The notes under the pieces are model-generated. The model saw only the letters and a list, made by a program, of their open reading frames with translations. It was not told where the DNA came from and made no database searches. Positions 52,262 through 62,308 of a stretch of 64,000 nt of DNA are shown here, piece after piece. Both the position numbers and the translations under genes were made by a program. The stretch is from Mycobacterium sp. GA-1285 (GTDB lineage: Bacteria; Actinomycetota; Actinomycetes; Mycobacteriales; Mycobacteriaceae). How positions within the stretch are numbered: the first letter of the stretch is position 1; every line of letters starts with the position of its first letter. The DNA lies in assembly GCF_001499905.1 (NCBI RefSeq), contig NZ_LQIS01000005.1, positions 91,814 to 155,813 on the forward strand, in the 5' to 3' direction.

Positions 52262-52569
52262 TGACTCTTCGCGTCGTTCCCGAAGGACTTGCCGCGGCGG
52301 CTTCCGCGGTCGAAGCGTTGACGGCCCGGCTGGCGGCGGCGCACGCCGCCGTCGCACCGGCAGTAACCGCCGTGATACCGCCGGCCGCCGATGCGGTGTC
52401 GATCCAGACGGCTATCAGCTTGAGTGCTCATGGCGCACAACACAATTCAATCGCTGCTCTTGGCGTCGAAGAGTTGGGTCGCGCCGGGGTAGGCGTCGGT
52501 CAGTCCGGTACGAGCTATGCCACGGGTGACGCTGCCGCCGCGGCGAGTTATCTGGTTGCCGGTAGCTGA
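52261..52569 (+). CDS. PE5: PE5-like PE protein of ESX-3
   Basis: 102 residues, a bare PE domain with no long extension. Starts [10 protein letters not shown] (Pro-Glu at 7-8) and has the A-A-A-S-A-V-E-A-L helix and the Y-A-T-G-D secretion signal (Y-x-x-x-D) near residue 87. PE pairs with the adjacent PPE to form a secreted heterodimer guided by EspG3. ATG overlaps the eccC3 TGA; next PPE gene begins two bases after its stop. Confidence 0.93.
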   Translation: MTLRVVPEGLAAAASAVEALTARLAAAHAAVAPAVTAVIPPAADAVSIQTAISLSAHGAQHNSIAALGVEELGRAGVGVGQSGTSYATGDAAAAASYLVAGS

Positions 52570-52571
52570 CC

Positions 52572-54137
52572 GTGACGGCTCCCATCTGGATGGCGCTTCC
52601 GCCGGAGGTGCACTCGGCCATGCTGAGCAGCGGACCCGGTCCGGGTTCACTGTTGGCGGCGGCGGGGGCGTGGCAATCGCTGGCAGCCGAGTACTCCGCT
52701 GCTGCAGCCGAATTGACCGCCGTGCTGGGATCGGTGCAGGGCGGCGCCTGGGAGGGGCCGAGCGCAGCCCAGTATGCGGCTGCGCATACGCCGTACCTTG
52801 CATGGCTGGCTCAGGCCAGCGCGAACAGCGCGGCCGCCGCGGCGCAGCACGGTACCGCCGCGGCCGCGTACACCACGGCTCTGGCGACCATGCCGACGCT
52901 GGCCGAGTTGGCGCTCAACAAATCCACCCACGCGGTGTTGATCGCCACGAATTTCCTGGGTATCAACACGATTCCTATCGCGTTGAACGAAGCCGACTAC
53001 GTGCGGATGTGGATTCAGGCGGCGACCACGATGAGCACCTATCAGGCGGTGTCGGGTGCCGCCGTGGCGGCGACGCCGATCACGCCGCCCGCCCCCTTCG
53101 TGTTGAAGCCTGGCGTGGGTGAGGCGGGCTCTGCCGCCGCCGATGTGCAACAGGCCGCGGCGCTGGCCACCGCCGCCGACTCAGGTGGCGCACGAAACAT
53201 CGCCGACTCGATCGCGGACCTGTTGCGCGACATCATGAGGTTCTTCGAGGACTTCTTCGAAGGGATCTTGAACCTTGCGCGCCAGTTCTTCGGCAGCATC
53301 CTGGATTCCCTCAGCAACTTCCTGAACAACTTCCTCGGGTGGCTCTTCAACCCGTCGTCGGGACTGGTGCTGTTGTTCGTTCTCTACCAGGCGATCACGC
53401 AGCCGCTCGGATGGACGACGTGGTCGTTGCTTTTGAGCTCCCCGATTTGGCTGCCGTTGTTGATCGGGCTCATCGTCCAGTCGCAGACGCCGCAGCCCGT
53501 TCCGGTCGCCGCACCCGAGCCCACGCCTGCCCCCGCGCCCGCCCCTCTGCGGCCTGTCGCCGAGCCGCGCGCGGAATCGCTTCCGCCGATCGCGACCGTG
53601 GCGCCGACGGTGCCGGCGGCTCCGGCCGCTCCCGCGGCGTCGGTTGCTGCGGGCGCAGCGCCCGCTGGCGCTGTCCCAGCACCCGCTGCTGCTGCGGTGG
53701 TCCCGTACGCGGTCGCCGGGCCGGACCCCGAAGACGGTGTCTCCCCGACGTTCCGCGAGGGCACGGGTGTGAAGGCGCCCGCATCGGACATCGCTGCGTC
53801 GGCCGCTGCCGCTGCCGCCGCATCGTCGTTGGCCAAGCGAAAGGCCCGCCGCAGGCGGCCGCAACCGGTCCATCAACGCCAGTACGCCGATGCCTATATG
53901 GACTACGAGCCCGACGAGCCGGAAGACGTGGCTCCACCCCGCGAAACGGTACGGCGTCCGCATGTCGCCGCATCGGAAAAGGGTGCAGGCGAAGTAGGTT
54001 TCACCGGTGCAGCGAGCAAGCCGGAAGCCGAACAGGCCAGCGGGTTGACCGAACTCGCCGGTGACTCCTTCGGCGGCGGACCCACCGAGCCCATGCTGCC
54101 CAGCGACTGGGATCACAAGGGGGGAGAAAACGACTGA
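52572..54137 (+). CDS. PPE4: PPE4-like PPE protein of ESX-3
   Basis: 521 residues from GTG. The PPE domain (1-180) begins with [10 protein letters not shown] and has the W-E-G-P-S-A turn near 60 and I-G-I-N-T-I-like loop near 125. Middle part is helical with hydrophobic segments (about 235-300) including [15 protein letters not shown], followed by a Pro/Ala-rich stretch (about 310-390) and a basic region K-R-K-A-R-R-R-R-P. Partner of PE5 and presumed EspG3 client. ESX-3 PPE4 is needed for mycobactin-linked iron uptake in M. tuberculosis, from memory. Confidence 0.93.
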   Translation: MTAPIWMALPPEVHSAMLSSGPGPGSLLAAAGAWQSLAAEYSAAAAELTAVLGSVQGGAWEGPSAAQYAAAHTPYLAWLAQASANSAAAAAQHGTAAAAYTTALATMPTLAELALNKSTHAVLIATNFLGINTIPIALNEADYVRMWIQAATTMSTYQAVSGAAVAATPITPPAPFVLKPGVGEAGSAAADVQQAAALATAADSGGARNIADSIADLLRDIMRFFEDFFEGILNLARQFFGSILDSLSNFLNNFLGWLFNPSSGLVLLFVLYQAITQPLGWTTWSLLLSSPIWLPLLIGLIVQSQTPQPVPVAAPEPTPAPAPAPLRPVAEPRAESLPPIATVAPTVPAAPAAPAASVAAGAAPAGAVPAPAAAAVVPYAVAGPDPEDGVSPTFREGTGVKAPASDIAASAAAAAAASSLAKRKARRRRPQPVHQRQYADAYMDYEPDEPEDVAPPRETVRRPHVAASEKGAGEVGFTGAASKPEAEQASGLTELAGDSFGGGPTEPMLPSDWDHKGGEND

Positions 54138-54189
54138 ACCGAGTTGACCGAAATCCATTCCACCGAACCACAATCCGAAAGGAACATCC

Positions 54190-54483
54190 ATGAGCCTCCT
54201 GGACGCTCACATCCCCCAAATCGTGTCATCCGAGGCTGCGTTCTCGGCGAAGGCCGCGCTGATGCGCAGCACCATGGCACAGGCCGAGCAGGCCGCGCAG
54301 TCGGCACAGGCATTCCACATGGGCGAATCCTCGGCCGCCTTCCAGGCCGCGCACGCACGCTTCCTCGAAGTCTCCGCGAAAATCAACGCGCTGCTCGACA
54401 TCGCACAGGTCAACCTAGGCGACGCGGCGGGCACCTACGTCGCCCAGGATGCCGCGGCGGCCAGCACCTACACCGGTATCTGA
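54190..54483 (+). CDS. esxG: EsxG, WXG100-like ESX-3 substrate
   Basis: 97 residues, starting M-S-L-L-D-A-H-I-P-Q-I, with the turn between two helices reading H-M-G-E-S-S-A-A-F near 43 in place of W-x-G, a known feature of EsxG. The C-terminal Y-V-A-Q-D (Y-x-x-x-D) near 86 is the secretion signal. Forms a heterodimer with EsxH and is exported by ESX-3. GAAAGGA lies before the ATG; 35 bp to esxH. Length and sequence are near-standard. Confidence 0.96.
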   Translation: MSLLDAHIPQIVSSEAAFSAKAALMRSTMAQAEQAAQSAQAFHMGESSAAFQAAHARFLEVSAKINALLDIAQVNLGDAAGTYVAQDAAAASTYTGI

Positions 54484-54518
54484 ACTTCGAACTGACCTAG
54501 ACCCAGAGGGAGAACCTG

Positions 54519-54809
54519 ATGTCTCAGATCATGTACAACTACCCGGCGATGCTGGCCCACGCGGGCGAGATGGCCGGCTATGCGGGCGCACTGCATGCCG
54601 TTGGCGCCGACATCGCCAGTGAGCAAGCGGCTTTGGCCGGGGCTTGGCAGGGCGACACCGGAACGACCTACCAGGCGTGGCAGGCGCAGTGGAACCTGGC
54701 CCTCGAGGAACTCGTACGCGCATACCGCGCGATGGCCGCCACCCACGAGCAGAACACCATGACGATGAGCGCCCGGGACCAGGCCGAAGGCGCCAAATGG
54801 GGTGGCTGA
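54519..54809 (+). CDS. esxH: EsxH (TB10.4-type), WXG100 ESX-3 substrate
   Basis: 96 residues starting [24 protein letters not shown] near 43-56 is the W-x-G turn. His-76-type region A-A-T-H-E-Q-N-T near 77 may take part in metal binding as described for the M. tuberculosis homologue. Complex partner of EsxG. GAGGGAGAACCTG precedes the ATG. The next gene begins 6 bp after the stop, so it is co-translated. Confidence 0.97.
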   Translation: MSQIMYNYPAMLAHAGEMAGYAGALHAVGADIASEQAALAGAWQGDTGTTYQAWQAQWNLALEELVRAYRAMAATHEQNTMTMSARDQAEGAKWGG

Positions 54810-54815
54810 CCGACG

Positions 54816-55679
54816 GTGGCAGCTAATGCAGTCGAGCTGACAGCGGAGCAGGCCTGGTTCGTCGCCGATGCATCGGGGGCGGGAAATTACCCCTGGGTGC
54901 TGGCCATCACCCCGCCCTACGGCGACCACGCCGAGCGGGCGGCCTTCGAGGCCAGGGTGTCGGCCGAACTGGTCGAGATGGGCGTGATGACGGTGGCCGG
55001 TGTCGTCGAACCCCGTGTCCGGCGATGGGTCACGACGACATGCCGACCCAGGCGATGGCTCGAACTCCGGTTCGTGCGGGGGGCTGGCAACATGCTGCGC
55101 GGGCACGTCGCGCGCTGCGACGACCACACTGTCGTCGCGCTGCGTGGCGGCGGCCTCGTCACGCTCACCGCGTTGGAGGTCGACCACCCGCAGGCATTGG
55201 TTCCCATCCTGACCGCCGGTCTGTCGGGGCGCCGGCCGGCCGAGTTCGACGAGTTCGCCATTCCCGCGCGCATCGGGGCGCGCGCGGACGAACAGCTGCG
55301 CAACGGCGCGACGCTGGACGACGTCACCGAGTTCCTCGGCATCCCGCCGAGCGCACGCGCAGTCGTCGAGGCGGCCTACGGGACGAACCGCAGCTATGTG
55401 GAGATCGTGGCCGGCGACCACCGGGACGGCCATCGCGTCAGCAGCGATGTCGGCGTCAGCGTCGTCGACACCCGGGAGGGCAGGGTGCTCGTCTCCCCGA
55501 CGAGGGCGTTCGACGGCGAATGGGTCTCGACATTCACGCCCGGCACGCCGATGGCCATCGCCACCGCGGTCGAGCGGCTTACCGCAACGCTGCCCGACGG
55601 GGCGTGGTTCCCCGACCTGAAACTGACCCGAGACTTCGACTCCGACCAGAGAACGGAACACCAATGGCAGACAGTTTGA
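54816..55679 (+). CDS. espG3: EspG3, ESX-3 substrate chaperone
   Basis: 287 residues from GTG. Central beta-sheet/helix pattern of EspG: N-terminal V-E-L-T-A-E-Q-A-W-F-V-A-D-A, middle W-V-T-T-T-C-R-P-R-R-W-L-E-L-R-F-V, and C-terminal F-T-P-G-T-P-M-A-I-A-T-A-V-E-R-L. EspG3 binds the PPE tip of PE-PPE pairs in the cytosol and keeps them soluble until they reach EccC3. Located between esxH and eccD3, the standard ESX-3 order; its 3' end overlaps eccD3 by 16 bp. Confidence 0.94.
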   Translation: MAANAVELTAEQAWFVADASGAGNYPWVLAITPPYGDHAERAAFEARVSAELVEMGVMTVAGVVEPRVRRWVTTTCRPRRWLELRFVRGAGNMLRGHVARCDDHTVVALRGGGLVTLTALEVDHPQALVPILTAGLSGRRPAEFDEFAIPARIGARADEQLRNGATLDDVTEFLGIPPSARAVVEAAYGTNRSYVEIVAGDHRDGHRVSSDVGVSVVDTREGRVLVSPTRAFDGEWVSTFTPGTPMAIATAVERLTATLPDGAWFPDLKLTRDFDSDQRTEHQWQTV

Positions 55680-57109
55680 GCGGCGCGACAGCGTCTTTGG
55701 CGGACCCGGTCGCGTCCCGGGCGATGCCGATCGCTCGCGTGGCGGTGCTCGCCGCTGGCGAGGCGGGCGGTCGCGTCACCGACATGGCGTTGCCTACCGA
55801 ACTCCCCCTGCGGGAGATCCTGCCCGCCGTGCGGCGGATGGCGATGCCCGCCGACGAGGAGTACGGCGACGCAACGCCAGTTGTGTTGTCGCTCGCCCCG
55901 GTCGGAGGTGCGCCGTTCAGTCTCGATGCCACGTTGAACACCGTCGGTGTCGTCGACGGGGATCTTCTGGCGCTGCAACCGCTTCCGGCGGGGCCGGCGG
56001 CGCCGCGGATAGTCGAGGACATCGGTGACGCAGCAGTCATCTTCTCGGCTGCCCGCGAGAAGCCGTGGGGTGCGGCGCATATCGCGCGCGGCGCAGCGGC
56101 GGCGGTGATCGCGCTCATTGTGATTGTCACTGCTTTTGCCGTCGTGCACAACGAAATCATCGGCGGCTTCGCCGGTCTCGCCGTGGCCAGCGGCGCCGCG
56201 GCGCTCACGGTGCTGGCCGCGCTGCTCACATGGGGCCGCTCGCCGCGGCTCGGCACGGCATTGGCCGTGGTGGCTCTTGTGCCCATCGCTGTGGCTCTCG
56301 CGCTCGGAGTGCCCGGCAACTTCGGGCCGTCACACGTGCTGCTCGCCGCCGCGGGCGTGACCGCCTGGTCGATCGTCAGCATCGTCGTCGCCCAACGGGC
56401 CATCGCGGTGTTCACGGCCGCCACCGCCGTAGGCGGCGGTGCACTGCTCACCGCGGGTGCCGCGACAATCTGGCATCTGAACCACATCGTCGTCGGATCC
56501 GTGCTTGTGGTGCTCGCGCTGGTGGTCACGGTCCAGGCGGCGCAGTTGTCGGCATTGTGGGCGCGGCTGCCGATGCCGGTCATTCCGGCTCCCGGCGACC
56601 CGACCCCGGCGCCGCACCCGATGAAGGTGCTGGCCGATCTGCCGCGCCGGGTTCGGATTAGCGATTCGCACCAGACCGGCTTCATCGCGGGCGGCGTGCT
56701 GCTGTCCACCGCAGGAGCGTTGACACTGGCTGCGCCACAGGGTGTTTCGCCGTGGGTGTGGTACGTCGTGGCCGCGGTGGCGCTCGGGTCGGTGCTGCGG
56801 GCCCGCGTGTGGGATTCCGCTCCGTGCAAGGCGTGGTTGCTGAGCCAGCCGTTCCTGCTTGCGGTCTGCTTGCTGGTCGTGTTCAGCGTCGACGACCGCA
56901 TCACCGCGGCGTGGTGGGCGCTCGTGGCGCTCGCCGGTTTGACGGTGGTGTGGGTGATCGTCGCGGCGTTCCCGCGGGTCGCCTCGCCGGACACCTACTC
57001 GCTGCCCATGCGTCGCCTGGTCGGGTTCCTGGCGTCCGGCATCGACGCGTCGCTGATCCCGGTGCTGGCCTATCTCGTCGGGCTGTTCGCCTGGGTGCTT
57101 GACCGATGA
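55664..57109 (+). CDS. eccD3: EccD3, ESX-3 polytopic membrane channel subunit
   Basis: 481 residues from ATG 55664, inside the end of espG3. The N-terminal ubiquitin-like domain (about 22-110, containing A-L-P-T-E-L-P-L-R-E-I-L-P) is followed by 11 hydrophobic helices from about 145 to the end, which occupy nearly all the remaining sequence. EccD forms the bulk of the inner-membrane part of the ESX complex. The frame remains open upstream in espG3, but the ubiquitin fold begins at the chosen start. Confidence 0.94.
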   Translation: MADSLSGATASLADPVASRAMPIARVAVLAAGEAGGRVTDMALPTELPLREILPAVRRMAMPADEEYGDATPVVLSLAPVGGAPFSLDATLNTVGVVDGDLLALQPLPAGPAAPRIVEDIGDAAVIFSAAREKPWGAAHIARGAAAAVIALIVIVTAFAVVHNEIIGGFAGLAVASGAAALTVLAALLTWGRSPRLGTALAVVALVPIAVALALGVPGNFGPSHVLLAAAGVTAWSIVSIVVAQRAIAVFTAATAVGGGALLTAGAATIWHLNHIVVGSVLVVLALVVTVQAAQLSALWARLPMPVIPAPGDPTPAPHPMKVLADLPRRVRISDSHQTGFIAGGVLLSTAGALTLAAPQGVSPWVWYVVAAVALGSVLRARVWDSAPCKAWLLSQPFLLAVCLLVVFSVDDRITAAWWALVALAGLTVVWVIVAAFPRVASPDTYSLPMRRLVGFLASGIDASLIPVLAYLVGLFAWVLDR

Positions 57110-58523
57110 GGCGTCGGTGATCCGCGACCGGTTGCGTGCTGTGGTCGCGGCCGCGGCGGCGGTGACCGTCGTAGGTGTGAGTTCTCCGCTCGCACAGGCG
57201 ATGACACCACCTCAGCTGGATCCGGCGGTGCCACCTCCGTCGGGTGCGGCCGGGCCCGTCCAGGCCCAGTCGCAACGCGGACCGTGTGTCAGCGCGGGTG
57301 TGTTGCCCGGTACCGACCCGGGCGCGCCCAGTGCCAACCAGAAGCTGCTCAACGTCGAGGGCGCGTGGGAGTACAGCCGCGGGGACGGACAGGTCGTGGC
57401 GGTCATCGACACCGGCGTCAGGCCCGGGCCCCGACTGCCGAACGTGGACGCCGGCGGAGATTTCGTCGAGTCGACCGATGGACTGAGCGATTGCGACGGC
57501 CACGGAACGCTGGTGGCCGGGCTGATCGCGGGCCAGCCGGGGGCCGATGGGTTCTCCGGGGTGGCGCCCGGTGCGCGCGTGCTCGCGATCCGGTCGACGT
57601 CGTCGCGGTTCTCCCCGCGCGAGACCGGTGGGAATCCGGCGACGGCACGCGTCGCGCTCGACGTGGCGACCCTGGCCCGTGCGGTTGTCCGTGCGGCGGA
57701 CCTGGGCGCGAGGGTCATCAACATCTCCGCCGTCACCTGTCTGCCCGCCACTGAGGACGTCGACCAGAGGGAACTCGGTGCGGCCCTGCGGTACGCCGCC
57801 GTGGACAAGGACGCGGTGATCGTCGCTGCCGCAGGCAACAACAAGGCGGGGTTGAACCCGGGGTCGGCATGCCCGTCGAACCCGTTGTCGGATCCCAGCC
57901 GCCCGGAGGACCCTCGCAACTGGGCCGGGGCGACGTCGGTGTCGATACCGTCGTCCTGGCAGCCCTACGTGCTTTCGGTCGGTTCGCTCGACATCGCCGG
58001 GCAGCCATCGGATTTCACGATGGCGGGGCCATGGGTGGGGATAGCCGCACCCGGGCAGGACATCGTCTCGGTGGGCAACGGCGACGACGGCGGCCTCGCC
58101 AACGGGCTGCTCGACGACCGGGGCCAACTGTATCCGCTCAACGGCTCGAGTTTCGCGGCGGCTTACGTGTCCGGCGTCGCGGCCTTGGTGCGCAGTCGGT
58201 TTCCCGATCTGACCGCCGAACAGGTCAGGGATCGGCTCACGGCCGGCGCGCAGGGGGCGGCGCGAGCGCCGTCGAACCTGACCGGCGCCGGACTCGTCGA
58301 TCCCGTCGCCGCCCTGACATGGGACATGACGGCGGCCGTCGCCCCTCACGGGGACCCCGAACCCCAGACCGTCGCCGCACCGCCGCGGCCCGCCGCGCCC
58401 GACGATACGCCGAAGGTGGTCGCCTTCGCGGGAACGGGTGTGCTGGCGCTGATCGCCGCCGTCACGGCCGCGGTTGCGGTGCATCGGCGAAGGAACCCAG
58501 ACAACGAAGCGGAGGCATCGTGA
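57099..58523 (+). CDS. mycP3: MycP3, membrane-anchored mycosin protease
   Basis: 474 residues from TTG 57099, overlapping eccD3; GTG 57117 is an alternative. Signal peptide (about 10-35, ending in S-P-L-A-Q-A), subtilase domain with the catalytic Asp in V-I-D-T-G near 104, His in D-G-H-G-T near 135 and Ser in N-G-S-S-F-A near 351, and C-terminal anchor helix (about 443-463) with an R-R-R cytosolic end. Mycosins stabilise the ESX complex and cleave some substrates in the periplasm. The stop overlaps the eccE3 GTG. Confidence 0.95.
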   Translation: MTDEASVIRDRLRAVVAAAAAVTVVGVSSPLAQAMTPPQLDPAVPPPSGAAGPVQAQSQRGPCVSAGVLPGTDPGAPSANQKLLNVEGAWEYSRGDGQVVAVIDTGVRPGPRLPNVDAGGDFVESTDGLSDCDGHGTLVAGLIAGQPGADGFSGVAPGARVLAIRSTSSRFSPRETGGNPATARVALDVATLARAVVRAADLGARVINISAVTCLPATEDVDQRELGAALRYAAVDKDAVIVAAAGNNKAGLNPGSACPSNPLSDPSRPEDPRNWAGATSVSIPSSWQPYVLSVGSLDIAGQPSDFTMAGPWVGIAAPGQDIVSVGNGDDGGLANGLLDDRGQLYPLNGSSFAAAYVSGVAALVRSRFPDLTAEQVRDRLTAGAQGAARAPSNLTGAGLVDPVAALTWDMTAAVAPHGDPEPQTVAAPPRPAAPDDTPKVVAFAGTGVLALIAAVTAAVAVHRRRNPDNEAEAS

Positions 58524-59434
58524 CCGTTCGAATTGCGTTGGCGTCGTTGGCCGTCGTCCTGGCGGCGATGGCGTACCCGTGGGAGACGACCACGGATTGG
58601 TGGATCTTCGGGATCGCGGTCGCCGTGGTGGTCGTGGTGTTCGCGTGGTGGCGGGGCCAGTTCGTGACGAACATGCTCGGCCGGCGGTTGGCGGTGTTTC
58701 GGCGCAACCACTCGAAGCCGACGGCGCAGGATCCGAAGCGGGCCACCGTGGTGTTGCGGGTCGACGACCCGTCGGGTTGCGGTGTGCCGCTGCCCTTGGT
58801 GACCGGCTATGTCGAGCGGTTCGGCGTCCGCAGCGAGGTTCGCGTGACCAACCGTGATCTGGACGGTGTTCGTACCACGTGGATCAGCTTGACCCTCGAT
58901 GCCACGACGAATCTCACTGCCCTGCAGGCCCGTTCGCCGGAACTGCCGCTGCGCGAAACCGCCGAGATCGCGGGCCGGCGACTCGCCGATCACCTGCGGG
59001 AGGCGGGCCTCGACGCGGTACCCGTCAATGACACCGACGCGCCGTTGATCGGAAAGGGCCGCGAGAAGTGGCGCGGTGTCCACGACGAAGGCGGATTCGT
59101 GTCGGCCTACGGGATTCCGGTCGACGAGCGGCTGGGTGAGCGCCTCGACGAGGTGTGGTCGCAGTCGTCGGAGACGTGGACCGCCATCGAGTTCAGTGGT
59201 TGGGTGGCGCACCCGACTGTCGCGGCGGCGTGCGCGTTCCGGACGTCGGAGGCGGTGCGCGCGGCGCCGGTGTCCGGTCTGAGACCGCATCGTGGCGTTC
59301 AGCGGCCGTTGCTGACGGCGTTGGATCCCAAGGCGGTTGGTCGACTGAACGTCGTGGGTAGGCCTGTCGCCGTCGATCTGCTGGCGCGGATCGACTGGCC
59401 GGCGGGACATCAGACCGAGCTCAGTCGAACATGA
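58520..59434 (+). CDS. eccE3: EccE3, ESX-3 membrane complex subunit
   Basis: 304 residues from GTG (GTGA overlap with mycP3). Two N-terminal helices (about 2-19 and 27-45) are followed by a cytosolic domain with F-G-V-R-S-E-V-R-V-T and W-I-S-L-T-L-D-A. EccE sits at the outside of the inner-membrane complex and is present in ESX-1, -2, -3 and -5. Last ESX-3 gene; 3' end overlaps the convergent Rv0293c-like gene by 14 bp, so the operon probably ends here. Confidence 0.93.
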   Translation: MTVRIALASLAVVLAAMAYPWETTTDWWIFGIAVAVVVVVFAWWRGQFVTNMLGRRLAVFRRNHSKPTAQDPKRATVVLRVDDPSGCGVPLPLVTGYVERFGVRSEVRVTNRDLDGVRTTWISLTLDATTNLTALQARSPELPLRETAEIAGRRLADHLREAGLDAVPVNDTDAPLIGKGREKWRGVHDEGGFVSAYGIPVDERLGERLDEVWSQSSETWTAIEFSGWVAHPTVAAACAFRTSEAVRAAPVSGLRPHRGVQRPLLTALDPKAVGRLNVVGRPVAVDLLARIDWPAGHQTELSRT

Positions 59435-60614
59435 AATCCCGCATGAAGCGGGTCATCCTGCGCAGGTAGTCCGGCTGGCTGACGTGCAGGATGTGGTTGC
59501 CGGGGAACCAGTGGAACGCGCAGCGGTCCCAGTGCTCCCAGAGCATCTCAGCCTGTTCCGGGGGCGCCAACCGGTCACCGAGACCCGTGATGATCAATCG
59601 CCGGTTCTTCGGCACCAGCGGTGCGTAGTTCAGCGGCGAGGAGAACAGGGTGGCGGCGCCCATCAGTTCGGCGTCGGTGCCCGTCAGCAGGTTCCGCAGC
59701 CCGACCACCTTGTTCGCGGGAAACCATTCGTCCACCGTCCGGTCGGGCGCCACCACAGGAACGTTGGGGATCACGGCCTGGATCCGGTTGTCGATGGCTG
59801 CGATCAGCGCTGAGGTGTATCCCCCGAGCGACATCCCGGTCAGCGCGATGCGATCGACGCCGGTGAACTCCAGATAGTCGACGACCGAGCGGAAATCGTG
59901 CACCGCCTGTGCCATCGCCTCGGCGAAGCCCGAGAATCCGTTGGCGAAGAACCCGTAGCCGCTGAAAGGCGAACCCTTTTCAGCACGGGGACCGTGAAAG
60001 GGCATGGTGTACAAGAGGACGTCGTAACCCGACCGGAAGAACCACGGCAGTGAGAAGAACAGGCCGTTGAACAGATACGGCGAACCCATGAACCCGTGGA
60101 TCAGGCACAGCGTCGGATGCGGCCCGTCATCGTGTCGCCAGTGCTGGGCGTGTACGACGTTGTTGCGTTCGAATCCGCGGCACTGTTCGCGCAAGGCGGG
60201 GTTGATCGCTTCGAAACCGCTGTCGAAACGGATGTTCTGGACCTGCCCCTTCGCGATCCACTCGGCCAGCGGGTTCGCTGCTCGCGACGCCACCCGGGGT
60301 GGCGAAGTGGGCGCCGGAAACGACTGCACGGGATCCTTCGCCGAGGCCAATTCGGCGTAGAACTGCAGCTGTTCGCGTTCAGCGCGTGACTGTGACCGGC
60401 GTAAGCCGCCGGCCAGGGCCGGCAACATCGTCGTCGCGAGAAGCGACGCGATCGCGGTGCGCAGCGCGAGATCGGCCACGGCCGAGGAGTCGACGATGAA
60501 CCGCTGGCGCAGCGTGAGGTCGGCGCGCCGGGGCAGTCCGCCGCTGGCGTCTGCGCCGGGAATGTCGGGAACGGGAATAGGCGGATCGACCGGGTCGGCG
60601 TCCGATGGGCTCAC
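59421..60614 (-). CDS. Alpha/beta-hydrolase fold protein (Rv0293c-like)
   Basis: 397 residues from GTG 60614. After a Pro-rich leader and an N-terminal helical segment (about 55-75), the hydrolase domain has the oxyanion strand L-C-L-I-H-G-F-M-G near 178, nucleophile elbow T-G-M-S-L-G-G-Y near 265, and His near W-F-P-G-N-H-I-L near 376. D-R-L-A near 345 may give the acid. Hydrolase or thioesterase with an unknown substrate. Convergent with eccE3 and divergent from tam; position matches Rv0293c. Confidence 0.85.
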   Translation of the reverse strand: MSPSDADPVDPPIPVPDIPGADASGGLPRRADLTLRQRFIVDSSAVADLALRTAIASLLATTMLPALAGGLRRSQSRAEREQLQFYAELASAKDPVQSFPAPTSPPRVASRAANPLAEWIAKGQVQNIRFDSGFEAINPALREQCRGFERNNVVHAQHWRHDDGPHPTLCLIHGFMGSPYLFNGLFFSLPWFFRSGYDVLLYTMPFHGPRAEKGSPFSGYGFFANGFSGFAEAMAQAVHDFRSVVDYLEFTGVDRIALTGMSLGGYTSALIAAIDNRIQAVIPNVPVVAPDRTVDEWFPANKVVGLRNLLTGTDAELMGAATLFSSPLNYAPLVPKNRRLIITGLGDRLAPPEQAEMLWEHWDRCAFHWFPGNHILHVSQPDYLRRMTRFMRDFMFD

Positions 60615-60655
60615 GTCGGCATCGTAACTCGATCCGGCGGTGTCAAACTGTCAGG

Positions 60656-61417
60656 ATGTGGAACCCCGACGCCTATTTGAAGTTCGCCGACGAGCGTGGG
60701 CGCCCTTATCTCGAGTTGTTGTCGCGGGTCGGCGCCGACGCGCCGCGACGGGTCGCCGATCTGGGTTGCGGGCCGGGCAATCTGACCGCCGCGTTGGCGC
60801 AGCGTTGGCCGCAGGCGTTCATAGAGGCGTTGGACAGCTCTCCAGAAATGGTGCAGGCCGCCCGGAAACGGGGAATCGACGCGACGGTCGGTGACGTCCG
60901 GGACTGGGTGCCGAAACCCGACACCGACGTGGCGATCAGCAACGCCGTTCTGCATTGGATACCCGACCATGCGCAGATACTGGTGAGGTGGGTCGCGCAG
61001 TTGCCGGCGCGGTCGTGGATCGCGATGCAGGTACCGGGCAACTTCGAGGCGCCGTCACATCGCCTGGTACGAGACCTCACACGGCGAGAACGATGGTTGA
61101 AACCGCTGCAGGACTCCGCGCTTCGGGAGTCACCGGTGAAGGAGCCGATCGAGTACGCAGACCTGCTCGCCGATGCCGGTTGCACGGTCGACGCATGGGA
61201 GACGACTTATGTGCACGTGTTGACCGGTGAGAAGCCGGTGCTGGACTGGATCACGGAAACCGCACTTAGGCCGGTACGCAGTAGGCTCACCGAGGCCGAG
61301 TGGGACGAGTTCCGCACAGAGTTGCACCCGCTGCTGGCCTCGGCGTATCCGAAGCGGGAGGACGGTGTGACGCTCTTCCCGTTCCGACGTATTTTCGTGG
61401 TGGCTCAGGTGGACTGA
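60656..61417 (+). CDS. tam: Trans-aconitate 2-methyltransferase
   Basis: 253 residues from ATG 60656. SAM motif [11 protein letters not shown] near 36-45, motif [10 protein letters not shown] near 60, and the substrate-loop [10 protein letters not shown] near 95-105 are diagnostic of Tam. Methylates trans-aconitate, removing an aconitase inhibitor formed spontaneously from cis-aconitate. Position between the Rv0293c-like and stf0 genes matches Rv0294. Lone plus-strand gene; 42 bp separate it from the divergent hydrolase, with AGGA close to the ATG. Confidence 0.92.
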   Translation: MWNPDAYLKFADERGRPYLELLSRVGADAPRRVADLGCGPGNLTAALAQRWPQAFIEALDSSPEMVQAARKRGIDATVGDVRDWVPKPDTDVAISNAVLHWIPDHAQILVRWVAQLPARSWIAMQVPGNFEAPSHRLVRDLTRRERWLKPLQDSALRESPVKEPIEYADLLADAGCTVDAWETTYVHVLTGEKPVLDWITETALRPVRSRLTEAEWDEFRTELHPLLASAYPKREDGVTLFPFRRIFVVAQVD

Positions 61418-61435
61418 ACGCTGAAGGCCCGGGGG

Positions 61436-62236
61436 TCATGTGGGAAGTCCTTCTTTTTCGGCGTCCGCGCGGTACCGGTCGACCCAGTCGTCCGAGCGCT
61501 GATCGGCCTGCCGTTCGAGGACCGGTTCCGGGGCAAGGTGTCGGTCCTGTCCGAGCGCCTCGAGGATGTCACCGACGATATGAGAAAGGTTGCGCCACAA
61601 CACTGGATACGGCACTTCCATCGGCGCGACGCCTTCCTCGGCGAACCAGTTGCGCCACGCTTCCTCCTGGGCCCGCAACATCGTCACGACGTGGGCGATC
61701 GCGCCCGCGTGGTATTCGGCGCGGGCATCGCGGGTTGGGTCGGGCCGGCCACGCCATACCCGGGTCTGCACGGCCCTCCAGAACGAGACCGCCTGGGACA
61801 CAACGTCAGGGCGGAAGACATGGATGAGGAACGGGTCGCTACCGATGACGTCGCGGATGGCCGACAACAGGCCGGTGCCGGAGCGGCCGGGCAGCCCGCT
61901 GGCCCGCTCAAGCAGCAGCTGCGTCTGATTCCACATCAGCTTGCCGCCCCAGATCCCATTGGGGGTACGGCCGACGGTGCGGATGTAATCGCGCCAAATC
62001 TCCGGCGGGGCGAGGTCGGGCTTGCCCTCGTCGAGCGGGTCGAGCAGACGCAGGATCGACTCGTCGGTCACACCCTCGAACCACTGCCTGGGTTGTGGCG
62101 ACTGGCTGGTGCTCGGCAGGTATTGAAAGAACTCGCCGGGTTCCCCGGCGACACCCGTCGCGCGCAAGGACTCCACGAGAAGCGTGCTGCCGCTGCGCTG
62201 AGAGGCCAGGACGAGATAGGCCGTCGGGGCTGACAT
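61436..62236 (-). CDS. stf0: Trehalose 2-sulfotransferase Stf0
   Basis: 266 residues, near the usual 267. The PAPS phosphosulfate-binding loop [11 protein letters not shown] is at about 10-20, the 3'-phosphate motif [11 protein letters not shown] near 142-152, and G-E-P-G-E-F-F-Q-Y near 32 with the catalytic Glu. Stf0 sulfates trehalose at O2, the first step toward sulfolipid-1 in M. tuberculosis; other mycobacteria make related trehalose sulfates. Position next to tam and a sulfatase matches Rv0295c. Confidence 0.93.
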   Translation of the reverse strand: MSAPTAYLVLASQRSGSTLLVESLRATGVAGEPGEFFQYLPSTSQSPQPRQWFEGVTDESILRLLDPLDEGKPDLAPPEIWRDYIRTVGRTPNGIWGGKLMWNQTQLLLERASGLPGRSGTGLLSAIRDVIGSDPFLIHVFRPDVVSQAVSFWRAVQTRVWRGRPDPTRDARAEYHAGAIAHVVTMLRAQEEAWRNWFAEEGVAPMEVPYPVLWRNLSHIVGDILEALGQDRHLAPEPVLERQADQRSDDWVDRYRADAEKEGLPT

Positions 62237-62308
62237 GCGAGCAGCTTACTCACACGGTAATAGTTCGGCACCACATGATATTTCGATCATGGTGAGCGAA
62301 ATCATCGG

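Noticed and set aside
55579..56994. 471-codon antisense frame over eccD3
   Set aside because: Ser/Thr/Ala-rich shadow of a membrane protein gene that is conserved in place and sequence.
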